Origin: Lithospermum erythrorhizon
Taxonomy: Eukaryota > Streptophyta > Magnoliopsida > Boraginales > Boraginaceae
Reading direction: 5' to 3'
Length of the DNA: 64,000 nucleotides
NCBI GenBank assembly: GCA_019722365.1
Contig: JADFUC010000848.1
Span: forward strand, 62,001 to 126,000
Part shown: positions 11,401-23,400 of the stretch, in pieces
Layout of the letters: each line of letters starts with the position of its first letter
Numbering within the stretch: position 1 is the stretch's first letter
Notes under the pieces: model-generated
Told to the model about the DNA's origin: nothing
Database searches by the model: none
Seen by the model: only the letters and a program-made list of their open reading frames with translations
Translations under genes and position numbers: made by a program

Positions 11401-14400
11401 TCCTCCCGGATGACTAAACTACTTTCGCTGTAGAGCTTCAGGATATCTCTCGATCGTCGCGCCAAAGATTCGCTGAGATTGTGCATGCCTTCAACTCTTT
11501 GTGCGACTTCTCTCGCACTGGATTCTTACTCAGCTTCCTTCCCTTCTTAATGGCCTCAAGCAAGGGTAGACTTCTATCCATCCCGGATATGGAACCCTAA
11601 GCAGGCAACTATCATTCCCGCTAAATTGCGGCCTCCTTCCGAGCTCATGGACTTGCCATTGGCTCGCACCACTCATTATCTTAGTTCTGTGGGTTAGGCT
11701 CAATTCCTGCTGGTCATCATGTAGCTATGAACTCGCTGACAAGTTATTCCAAAGCATGTATTCTGTCTTCAAAGTTGAGCCGAAACTTATATTTTCGCAG
11801 TTGTCAGGTGCCTCTCCTGAGATCGGGCCTCTACGATCCGCCGGCTTCCGACTTCGATGAGCACAAGCCATCCACATGTATCTCCATGTTCCGCCAATCT
11901 AGGTAGAGAACACCTTATCACTCATCCCCTCCGGCATGCCCCCAGAGCCTCTTCTGCCGAAGGCCATGACCTTCCAAAGAGAGTGTCATACTCGCCATAA
12001 AAGCTAGCTTTTACATCTTCTCCGCCTATAACATCCGGTGATAGCCCCGAAAAGCATCCAGGAAATCCACCACCTTGTATCCGGCGCTTGAGTCCACCAA
12101 ATTCTATCAACGTTGCAGGTAAAATCCTTCTCGGGCAAAGCCTCATTGACGCTGTGAAGTCCGTGCACATCCGCCACGTCCCATTAGGTTTCGGGGACTG
12201 AAGACTACATCAAGCTACCCACGCCCGGTAACAAGAGTTCCCCGGATCGTGATTTGCTCCCAACAGTTTATCCACCTCCTCCCTGACGGGCTCCTCCCTT
12301 CTCCTCATGCTGGGCGTTCACTTCTTCCTCGCTGATGGGCTTATACGGATCAACATATAGTCCGTGAACCCGACACCCTCCCTGATCTACCCCGTCATAT
12401 CTTTTGGCTCCCATGCGAAGATATCCCGATACTCTCTAAGGACTTTGCAATGAGCATGCCCTCGTGAGTAGTTCCCGATTCAAGACCTTCGCCGGATCCC
12501 TCTCATCGAACGAGATATCTCTACCTCCCTACGTGGCCGCCCTTCTGAGCTTCCTCCCAGACCTCAGAAAAGCACATTCCAATCCCTAACCTCTCGGGTC
12601 CCGGATGTGGTGCCCACTTCCGCTTGTGCTTTTATCCGCTTATTAGAAGCCAAGTAGCATCCCCGTGCCTTCTTCTAGCTTCCCTGTATTTCTCCCATCC
12701 CATGCCGTGTTGGGAACTTCATCTTTAAATGTATGAGGGATACTACCGCCTCCAATCTGGCCAACGGCCGGGCCGATGATTCCATTATAGGCCTGGCCCC
12801 GTCATGTTCACAATAGTGAATCTGCACTATCTTCGCGTTTGTCATGATGTTTTTTCCCTCTATCAGATTCACGAAATGCAATCCCCACGTGGGACTTAAT
12901 ACTACATCTCCCTCGTGAACCTACCAACCTGAGTGGCACCGGTCCGATCTCAGCTCATCCCCAATTTAAGATATGTGACCACAAATGATGTCTAATCTGA
13001 GTCTCCTAAGGCCCACCAACATCCTCCCCACTTCAAAGTTCGCTATCACTGGGGTGATAACCAATGAATCTTCATGGGTTCATTCTATCCCCTCACCCCT
13101 TCCCTGAGAAAGTTAAATTGAAACTCGGGCTTCTCCCTCGTGTTATGCGTGAATGTCCCACTTGATATACACCTGCCTCCTAATACCTCCTCCTCTCACG
13201 CACCCAGATAACGTCAATTCTCCTAAGTAGTTTGTGAGGACTGCCCCTGATCTCGACTGTTTCGTATCAAAGCGCCTTATTCACGCTGAGTCTCCTTTAT
13301 GGACATAATCTTCTGCCTACCCCTTTTGGATGAGTTTCTATCTCGATCTTCAAAAAGCCTGCAATGCTTCAGATCATGCCCATGATGCTTATTAACTAGT
13401 CAATTTAGTCATATCACTTTGCTTTTAGGGTTCATTTGTGTCTTACAGAATAAAATTTCTCTATCCTCTAATTCGTGTGAACACATTCTCCCCGCCCATG
13501 ATCCTCTATCTCTGATCCCCCGGCGCGCAAAGGCATTAAATTAGCAGTTAAGTTTCCTGTGAATGCCTTGCCGACTGCATCCTATCCAAAACAAATCAAG
13601 CATCTTGTGCCCGAGACTTCGTGCCGACACCCCTCCACCCGCCTACCCTTTCTCCGCCTCCCGATCCATATGTACCAGAGCCTACCATTCCACCCTCCTC
13701 ATCTGCTGCTCCTGTAACGTGCTCACCGGCAAAGATTTCACAACTACAGCCGCGCAATTTAACGCCAGCCCACGTATCAGCAAAACCCCGCCCAAACCCG
13801 TCATTGAAATGCATTACTAACTTCCATTGTGTCCCTCTGTGCTCGAATACGGTCATTAGGAGTCGGGCCATCCTTGTCCCGCTGCATTCTTTCACATAGG
13901 TTCGATAAACCCATTCTTAAGCTCTTCAAAGGACGCTGACGCACTTTTGAAACCGTCAACTATTTTAATGTCGGGCCGCTGCACTACACGAAAAGGCCCT
14001 ATAAGACACCCCTGGCCCAAATTTAGCCGAAAAAGACATATTATCTAGGATCAAACCCCAATGTCCTGCTCTTTCCCGTGAACTTCGTAAACACGGGAGT
14101 TTCATTCCCACCGAGCATGATTATGGTCCGAATACGTGAAAAAGCGCTGCATCTTCGCCCGGTGTTATTCCCCGCCCACCTGGCCCGGTTACTTTGTCGG
14201 TAGTGGCATTCATCTGCTACGCAGCATGCTATCAGATTCGTGAGGCGCCGGCTATAGCTCAGTTTGATCACGGCTACTTCAGCCTCGCCGCAAGATCATC
14301 ATCATTTTCCGCCGCCGCATCATGGCGACTTTGATGCCCCGCCGCAGCATCATTTCTCCCATCGTATCGGGGACTAAGCTGGTATAAAGTCTTCTCCCCA

Positions 14401-17400
14401 TTCTCCCGACTTTAAGATAGCGTTCCACGAGATTTTCTCCCCTCAACCGGGGAGCCGCCTCCTCGAGTCAGTTGGATTACGCTTAGCTACATTTGCCCAA
14501 GCCCTTGTAATAACCATGCCATCTCCGGTGGGTGTGAATTTCCTACCTCAAGCACGGCCCGACTTGCTAATCAAGTTCTCGGCTGCTCGGGCATCCTCCC
14601 CGCGAAGCTCGTCGTGCTTTGTCCATCACCCCCTGGGAGTGACTCGCTATCATTACTCCTTTGTTTCCATGATAATAGTAAGAATGAGCGGGCGGTGACT
14701 CTCTTAACGCAAGTCTCCACCAGGTCCCCAATGACGACTGTCCGTTTCGCGAATGGGTCAATCCCAAATCTTCCTGTGTCAGCCATACGCCTCAGTCCAA
14801 ACGAGAAGTTCCACAAAATAAGTGATTGGTCGTCGATTTAAAATACTCCCACGATCAATTCAAAGAAAAGCGATCAAAAAGAGTATAGTTTCAAAAAGAG
14901 AATGGGCATCAAAGTTGAACTTGCATTTGATTTGGCTTCAAGGTTTACTCATATGTTTATTTGGAGATCGCCATTTCGTCGGTAGCCTCAATTTAATTTC
15001 TTTCTTTATTGCCGATTAATGATTTTTACGGGACGAGTAATCATGCGATCTTAACTCCGCTAAATCTTTGGCAACGCATCATCTCTCCTACCGAAATGGA
15101 TAAATTTCAACCCATTTAATATCGGGTCAAGATTCCCGCCCCACTCAGATGTCAAGTCCAATTATCAAAGCGCCTCTGCCTTCATTCCATCCATTTCTTG
15201 AGGGCCCCATCTGTTGACCTACTTTGAATAATTCTCTTTATTTACGTGATTATCGTTGACTTACAATGGTAATCCACAATCGGAAGATCTATAATAGAGT
15301 GTTAACAACAAATGTATAATTCTAAAAAGAGTTTTATGTAACAATTGCATTACTTAGCATACAAGCATGAAAAGAGAACTTTCAAAACTATATCCTCACA
15401 AAACAATGCAGCAACAATATATATGAAGCCGTAGTCACAGTTCCGCATAATGGTATGCTTATATAGTCAGAAGTACATCCAAGATTATGGTAATAACTCC
15501 CATAAACAAAACCTTCCATCTTGAAAAAAATAAAGGCTTCGGTCCTTGTCTTTATAAAAACAACCCTTAAATCTCTCTGCATGGTGATCAGACTCCTTTT
15601 TATTATCTAAGAATACTATAAACCATAAATTAAAGATCTTCTTCATAAGAGGAAATAAATCTTCTCGATCGATCTCATGGGTCTTACATGTTGTCAGCAT
15701 TCATCTCATATTCATACTGAAATGACATTGCGAAATACAATGCCAATCTTCATGCACTAAGAGTAACAAGAAATGTTGAAAACACTATCGTTTGGTATAT
15801 TTGTCACCAAATATATATATATCACACGATATATAACAAATATTTAAGTTTAAAATTAAAAAAAACAACTATTAAAATTTAAAATTTGAATAATTTTATT
15901 GTGGGAGAAGAGAGTACGTTTTCTTTTATTGAGTATGTTATTTGACTTCTTACATCTCATATATGTTTCAATTAACCTTTATATATAAATTATTATTCAA
16001 CCTTTTTTTTAATATGGTCAATATATTTTGTTTGCATTCACTTACAGTGATTCTCCAAAAGGACCTCATGATGCTTCTACATTCCAGAGGAAGGTGAGTT
16101 AATTAATACACAACCATTAAGTAAGAATTAAGATCATGTCACTGAGTTTTATAGAAAGTATCAACTGAATTTTGTGGTAATTTAGGTTGCTATCGAGTGC
16201 ATCTTTTGCTCAGCATGTATCCGTTTCGTGGAGTGTTGCCCTCCAGATGGGCTCACAGGTTTGTTCTAGTTATATACTATCTTCATCTCAATTTCAATAA
16301 AAAAATCAATTTCTTATTAACAAAGAGAAACATAATCCTTTTAATCGTCCACTCGATTCTCACATTTGATAGGAATTCAAATTTGATTCTAAATTAATTT
16401 ATTCAAACAATTTAATGTTACGAACTTTGACATTTACGACTTGACATATAAAGTATCTAATGGTATAAATCTTTTGATGATAAATGAAAGATTATGGGGA
16501 GGAATCATGCTTTAAAAATTTGTTAACTACTTTATTTGAAAAAAATATTAAGTTAATTCCATATGATGGGGTAATATATAAGCACATCATAGGACCAGTT
16601 ACAGTATACTAATCTAATCTAGTTTCCCTTCCACACAGAAAGGCTCTGGAATGTGCTCGAGAATTTTGTATTTGATTGGCTCATCAATGCTGAGAGGTAT
16701 AATCAGTATTGTGGCTTTTATGGCTTTTAGTGATTGTTTACTTTGATGGTATAACTAATCTACAGATCAACTGAACTAACTACTACTAAGATGATTCTTC
16801 ATCTCATAATCTTAATTAAGAAACATAACTTTAGTTTTAATTTCACCCTCACCTAAATTCACCCAATCCAAATATATTAGAATTCAGTTTAACCTTAATT
16901 AAATTGTCCAAATGGCAATTTACTAGCCTTTCCAGACTTGTGATTCAAAGTTGTTATAATATTAATTAATAAATACTCCATCCGCTCCATTTTTAAATGT
17001 TTCTTAAATTTCATTTACATAGATATGGAAATAAAAAGTAATCAAAAAGGAATTAAATGGTAGAATGACAATTAATTGAACTTATCATTTCTATTGATAA
17101 TTTAATAACCAAAGAGATAAAATTACATCGAAACGTAATTATGAATTTTCTTACGCTAAATATAAAGACTAAAAACAAAAAAGATCGATTCAAAAGTTAC
17201 AACTATGTATGAAACTAGTAGTGATTGCTTTTTAAGAGTGAAAACAATTTTGTCCCCTGACCTTTAAACGTAGTAATTGTGGAAGTTTTAAGTAAGTGGG
17301 CAAAATAGCACCTTCCCTCTTAAAAAAAATATTATTTTTTACTGTAAAAAGATATATATATAACTCATAAAAAGTACATCAAGATGCTATGATATTCTCC

Positions 17401-20400
17401 ATATTATATCAGAGATGAATCAAAAAGAAAGTAATACAATTCATGAAATGAAAAATATAAAACACCAAGAGGGTTCACCCCTCATATCAACTCCATGTTA
17501 AATGGCATCAGGCTAAGTGTGCCCAACCCAGGAGGTGTGGAATCTAGATTTAATCGGCCCTACAATTATCATCCCAGACCGAATACGGGCAACTCTCCCC
17601 AGCACTAATCCACCTAAAGAGCCACTCAGTGCACCAACCTCTGTGATTTCCTCCCTCCCTCACGTAATAGCTTGTGTCAGATCAAAGACTACAAAAGGCC
17701 CAGTACCGTGTAACAAAGAGACTTCTAAGCACTTTAATCACCCCGAGAGGCTCTGAGTCCTACCTAAGCCTTAGCTAGACCCCAACCTCTAGAAGAACCT
17801 TAACTCCTCAAACTACGCATGCCAAGCAGTTGCAACTCTAACCTCCTATGATTTTCTCCTCCCCCAGAATTGTTTCTAGCCTAGATCCTTAACAAAATAT
17901 GCCTTAGATACTGTAACAAGTGACTTTAAGACTTCAACACCTGGGATACAGGACTGCCTTTACTCATATAAATCACCCAGAAGCTCGGTTCAACTTAAAG
18001 AGAAAGCAGAAAAGTAGAAATAACCTTAAGGAGCAATATTCTTAAAAACATGGATGAAATAGTAGAAAATCTGTGCTGGCACACACCAAACCTTTAACTA
18101 TAGAATAACCAGGAGATAACTAAACGACAAAACCTCTAATTTAACCCAACAAAAGTTAATACATTTACTCAAGTAGGGCTCTGGTACTCCCAATCACTGT
18201 AGAAAAGTAACAATATGATTCAGAACCCCTGCAAGTCAAACTCTACAAAGCAGGAACACCGTGAATAACTCAATATAGTGTACCAGCTTCACCTTTGCTC
18301 AGCTTTATAGAATGTGAAACCTCCTCACGGTCGTGGCCCAAAGATTACAGCCAAATTAGATCGTGGTAATATTAGTACAAAGAGAAGTACCGATCAGCTC
18401 GAAACTGATTTCACCTCCTTTTGTGCTCCTTTAGTATCCACTGACATCTATCAATAGTGACATATCCCTACTAATAACAAACCAATCTCTAATTCCTCCA
18501 ACTACAAGTAACAAAAAATAAAGAAGAGATGTTGTTTGATTCTATGAGGACCGCAAAAAAAATACAAATTTGGCTTGATCCTCCAAAGTCTAAAAATCGA
18601 GTCCGGCCTTCACAGCAACTCCTGGCCCATGTAAGCCAACCAAACAACAAAAAGAATATTTAGGAGAAACGAATCCCTTCCAAATACCGACATCCAAGGT
18701 TCACGGGCGTCCCCAAGTTTCCTCATGTAAACCACCTCCCTCCCAATACACAATACTCTTTCCAAGATGGCCTCACTGTCACCATAAAGATCAAATAACG
18801 CTTCTCTGGCGGCATAATTTACGCATCAATAAATATTCCTTATGATGCAGACTCACAACATAATTCCAAATAGATACACCCTTCAAGTAAATCCCACAAC
18901 CCACTCGAACCCAAAGTGGACTCAAGATCATAACGCAAAGCCTCCACAAAGCACTAGCAATAAGAAATGTGAGCTTCCAAGTCTCGATGTCCCCTTTGTT
19001 TTAGACTTCGGCCCTTCGGAGCACAACATCCTCCCCTTACACTTTAAATTTTCTTACTCCCACCCTACGTGTGAAGCGAAGTACGTAACGAGGCAATCTC
19101 GACACGGTAGCCAGGGGAACGGATAAGCACGGCCGGCCTCTCTACCCCTTTGAATTGCTATAACTAATCAACTCAAGCCGACCCCCCATGTGAGAGGTAA
19201 AGCTCGCTTCCCACTTCTGATATACCAAGAGAGGCTTAATCGACCGTGACGCGAGAACCGAAAGCAATAGAAAACTTGCAGGGGTTCAAAGAAATCCAAG
19301 ATACCGACCGTAAAAAGTTGCCTCGAAAACTGAACCCGAGCCGTAATCGCATCCACGCTGGGTCCTCACTCCTCGGGCAACATCGACTTAGTAGGATCGA
19401 TCAAGTAAGTCCGTAATCATCTCCAACAACAAGGAGCCGTGGATTTGAAATGATAATGTGTCCTCGTTATTATTATTGAGTATATATACATTTTATTTAC
19501 TTTTTTGGCGGCGAACTTAAGTAATCATGGGGCAAGAATATGAAATACATCAAAAAAAAATTTAGTTATTTATTAATATGTCTTACACCAAAAACCAAAA
19601 AATAAACTTAAGTTTAAACTAATTTAACTTGAACATTCTCGCTTCATCGCTTGGAACCGTCACGATATAGCTTTATTTCAAGCATTACTGTAAACACATC
19701 TCTTCAACATACGCTACTGCCAAACAACTATTAAGCCATGAATCACCCTGGCCTTGCTTCTCAAATTTCTCAATCTTCACATATTTCATACGTCAAAAGA
19801 TTAGGTTCAACACTCAAGTAGCTAAGCATGCTGTAAAGCAATGCCACCTACAAGCTCAAACATCTAATCAGACATACATGCTTCTTTGTTCTCAGACAAA
19901 GCAGTCATACAAAGTTGTGCGAGCCCTTTCAAATAAGAAAATCTAGCATCTCCCCTAACACTTCTAATATAGCATTCAAATTGGTTGGTCAAAGTTTGAT
20001 CACAAACATCCAAAAACTCATTTGGATACATCCTGACCATCTTCAATAATTTTTTAGTATCAAAGGTCTCAAATGAAGAACAAGGACTCAAGGAAGCAAC
20101 GCAAGTCAATAATTCAGTATTGTCCATATTAAATCTATCATTCAACTCTTTCAATTGCACATCCAAAATATTCATAAAACAATCAAACTTGTAATGGTGC
20201 AAGAAAACAAATACTTCTAGCCAAACGCTTAGATTTAAGTCATTTCACATATCAAGGCCTCCATGTCAAGAATATTAACATTCAAGTTCTTACAAGATGA
20301 CATCACTTTATCCAAAATTCTTTCCAACCATCACTTCTCATCTCTTGTAATCGTTGTTTACTAATTGAAACAAGATCTAAAGCATTTAGAATATCTTGAT

Positions 20401-23400
20401 CACCTCTTTGTAATGCCACATACAAATCATTTGTCATACTCAACACATCATCCATCAAGTGTAACATAAAAACAAAATCAAATGTTTGCATCACAAGTAG
20501 CAATGTTTTTTCTTCTCCATCTTTATCACTAGCCGCATCAATCTCCAATTCTTGAAGAACTTTGATGACTGGAGTAAACAAAGTCACCAAACTATTAAGA
20601 GTCTTATAATGAGACCCCCAACGTGTGTCACCGGCTCTTGAAAGAGACATTTCCTAATTCAAACCCCGACCAGTTTATATAAATTCCCCTTCTATTAATT
20701 TTGCAACATTTAGATTTTTGATGTCTCAAGTAGCAAATCTTGGCGTCATAGAAGATTCACGACATTAACAACACGAGTAACAACTCCATAAAAACAATTT
20801 TGCATAATTTTAGGTTACTTTCTTCCAACTACAATAAGTGCTAATTGTAGTTGACGAGCAAAATGCTGTACATAATAAGAATTAGATTGTTCTTTTGATC
20901 AAAAACAAACTCTAAATCGCATCACAATTTTATTATCAAGCTGTCTCTATCATATCCTTGTCCCTAATTTTAGACATGCATAACTTATATCCTGACAACA
21001 AAAGTTTCATATTTTTAGTTTATATCGCACTAGTCTCTTTCATGGTATTACCAATGTGGAATCTTCCACAAAAACCTTTATCATCAATATATCGCGCAAC
21101 AACAACCATTTGTTCTTTTCCAGCGCTGTCACCCGATTCATCAACTAATACACTAAAATTGTTATATCCAATTTCATTAACAATCTTGTTTATCGTTTCA
21201 ACTGCACAAGCATTCACAAGCTTCAATATCGTGGAGAAGCTCATCCTGATTCTTCGAGCATTTTTAAACACAACTCTACATGTTTCTTCATTGTTTAATC
21301 CCAAAACTTCTATTAACTCATGAAAGTTCCTTTTATATGAAGAATCATCGGATTCGTCGTGTGCACGAAATGCCAAACCACCCCGAAGAAGATATTTAGC
21401 AGCTCTAGGTGATGCCTTTATTCTCACAAGATAATTATTCTTCTTCTTGTCACTTTGCTTCTTAATAGAAGCTTCAATGCTTTGTTTCTAATTCATTAGA
21501 GCTTCACATTTTTTCACATCAATATCATGATGACTGTTAAGTCCACCAACATGAGTTTTTAGTCTACCTTTCTTATTCCAATGTCAAAACCCATTCTTTC
21601 CGGCAAAACTTTTTTTACCAGATTCATATTCATTCTTAAACAAATAACAAGGTAAATAATGAACATAATCATTTTCTTCACTATATTCCGGCCAACTTAA
21701 ACTTTTATCGTACCAAGATTGGAGAAAGGAACGTGACTTTTGATTGAATAAAGTAATAGGATATTGAGTCTTACGAGGTTGAGTTGGGCCCCTTAATAAG
21801 TAAGCTCTCCGTACAAAATCTTGAAGATCTGGATGAAACTCGATATTAGTTTCTTTTTCCAGGATCAAACTCTAAATGTTCCCAATCATGAGATTGAGCT
21901 TGCAAGCTTTGAACATGTGGATTACTTGTAAATGGAACATTATTTGCTTCTTTTTCATTTGTATCAACTGTCAGAAGAGAATCATTTGTGTTTGATTCTC
22001 TATACTTACGAATTTTTTTATAATACCTTTGCATCCTACAACATTAAAAAGATACACCATAATTGAAAATTAATATTATTACAAGACCAAAGAATTAAGC
22101 GATATAAACATCGGACCAATTCAAAGTAATGAATTTGATTTAATCACAATAAGAAACATCAAAAAGAAGAATTCAAGTAATGATTATAAATTATTTGATT
22201 TTATTAAGGAATTCAATAAGAGTTAACTATGGAAATAAAAAATAAATAAACTATTCAAATAAGAAGAAATAGATTATTGAATCTTTGTTGATTACACATG
22301 CAAGCACTAGACTTATAATAAGTTAATAACTATGGCACAATTCAAATTACCTTAAAGCAATGTAATCAATCGGTAGTGGAGCTCTAAACCAGCAAAAGCC
22401 AATTTTTTTTTACAATTTCTCCACAAAGATCATATCAACCAAAAAGAATAAGCCACAAAGTTGTCCAATTGAACTATACAAGTCAACTAAAGAAACAACT
22501 CCAATAACAACATTATAATTAAAAATTGGGATTACAGTATAACAAGATTTATTGAATATTATTAGACAATGAATATAAATAACAACATCAAATAATGGTC
22601 ACAATTCAAAACTCAAGCAATCCATGAGAATACCCTTAATGGAAATTGGAAAGTGCCCAGTAATAAAATCCATTCATTTCAGTTTATGTCATAATCATGA
22701 GTTTAACTTGATTCAGGGTGGTTAGTCAGGCTGAATATCCTTCTTTAGTAGATTTAAGAGGGCTTCTTCTAGACCTCGTGTCTCAATTGCTTGGTGCTTT
22801 GTCTAGAGTAAGGTACACTACATTTATTTATCCAATTATATATTTGAGGAAGAATTATCAATATTTATTTAGTTGATTTAAAAGGGCTTCGTTTAGACCA
22901 TATATATTCAACGTTTTCCTATATTCTTTAATTTGTTTATTGTACATCCCTTCGTGTCAGCTTCATGTCCTTATTGTCCTATAACAATGCTAGCCAATGC
23001 TAATGTACTAGTGTCCGTGTCAGAACCAGAAATTTTATATATAATTTTTTTTTATATGGGCCAAAGGAGCTACTATTATGTAAATGAAGAAAAATAAATA
23101 AATTTAGTTGGGCGAACAACTTAGTTTTTTAATAAATGAATGGTAAAATTCTATTTTTTAATATTAAAAATTTATTTTTCAAAATTTTATAGAGGCGACT
23201 GCTCCCCCCACCCAGTTTGTCCACTGCTAGTGTGTTTGTTTGCACTCGTATTCTATCAGGAGACTTGTACTTATTAATTTTGGTGAAGTTAAAAAGTGAA
23301 TAAAACCATTATTAGAGATTAAGAAAAGGAAAAATAAATAAAGAAAAGGTAAACACATAAAGAAATTGAATGTGTTTAATAGAAATGTGATGAACTACAT

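Larger units (their letters stand above)
6700..15265 (-). mobile_element. Decayed Ty3/Gypsy LTR retrotransposon in intron 2
   Basis: Two diverged direct repeats (about 6700-7494 and 14500-15265) flank about 7 kb. They share CAACCCATTTAAT, GGGCATCAAAGT and CCCACTCAG in the same order. Between them, on the minus strand, the order is gag-like, RT (about 11.9-12.2 kb), RNase H (about 10.75-10.91 kb) and integrase (about 9.95-10.3 kb), the Ty3/Gypsy order. All frames are broken by stops and small indels, so the element is inactive. A Cassandra-like element interrupts the 3' part. It lies antisense to the host gene. Confidence 0.75.
6028..16047 (+). other. Intron 2 of the Furry-like gene, 10.0 kb, filled by nested retrotransposons
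   Basis: Donor AG|GTATAT at 6028 and acceptor CTTACAG at 16047 join exons 2 and 3 in phase 2. The first ~0.6 kb and last ~0.8 kb are AT-rich ordinary intron. The middle is a GC-richer, minus-strand Gypsy element with a Cassandra-like TRIM inside it. The numerous short ORFs here are broken retrotransposon sequence or chance. Confidence 0.88.
19430..22050 (-). mobile_element. Decayed hAT-superfamily transposon (zf-TTF/DUF4371/dimerisation)
   Basis: Four minus-strand frames in order are collinear with the plant 'TTF-type zinc finger, HAT dimerisation' transposase-like proteins. 21584-21868 is the zf-TTF region ([19 protein letters not shown]). 21020-21427 is DUF4371 ([35 protein letters not shown]). 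20303-20650 contains [18 protein letters not shown]. 19864-20202 contains [13 protein letters not shown]. The dimerisation end survives as pieces at about 19640-19860. Several frameshifts and stops separate them, so it is inactive. A terminal-like CCGTGGATTTGAAATG lies near 19437; the other end was not found. Confidence 0.8.
16697..22716 (+). other. Intron 5 of the Furry-like gene, 6.0 kb, with LINE and hAT remnants
   Basis: Joins AG at 16696 to G at 22717 in phase 2 (R-V-V-S-Q). About 16.7-17.46 kb is ordinary AT-rich intron, with a Stowaway-like end near 16974. An L1-type relic occupies about 17.46-19.43 kb and a hAT/DUF4371 relic about 19.43-22.05 kb, both antisense to the gene. The last ~0.65 kb is AT-rich with no recognisable element. 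Confidence 0.85.

Noticed and set aside
13560..13899. Proline-rich protein gene
   Set aside because: C-rich low-complexity DNA inside the Gypsy element, open on both strands in several frames; no gene features.
14245..14320. tRNA gene, from CTATAGCTCAGTTTG near 14253
   Set aside because: Only a D-arm-like string is present; no T-arm GGTTCGA and no acceptor stem pairing within the next 75 nt.
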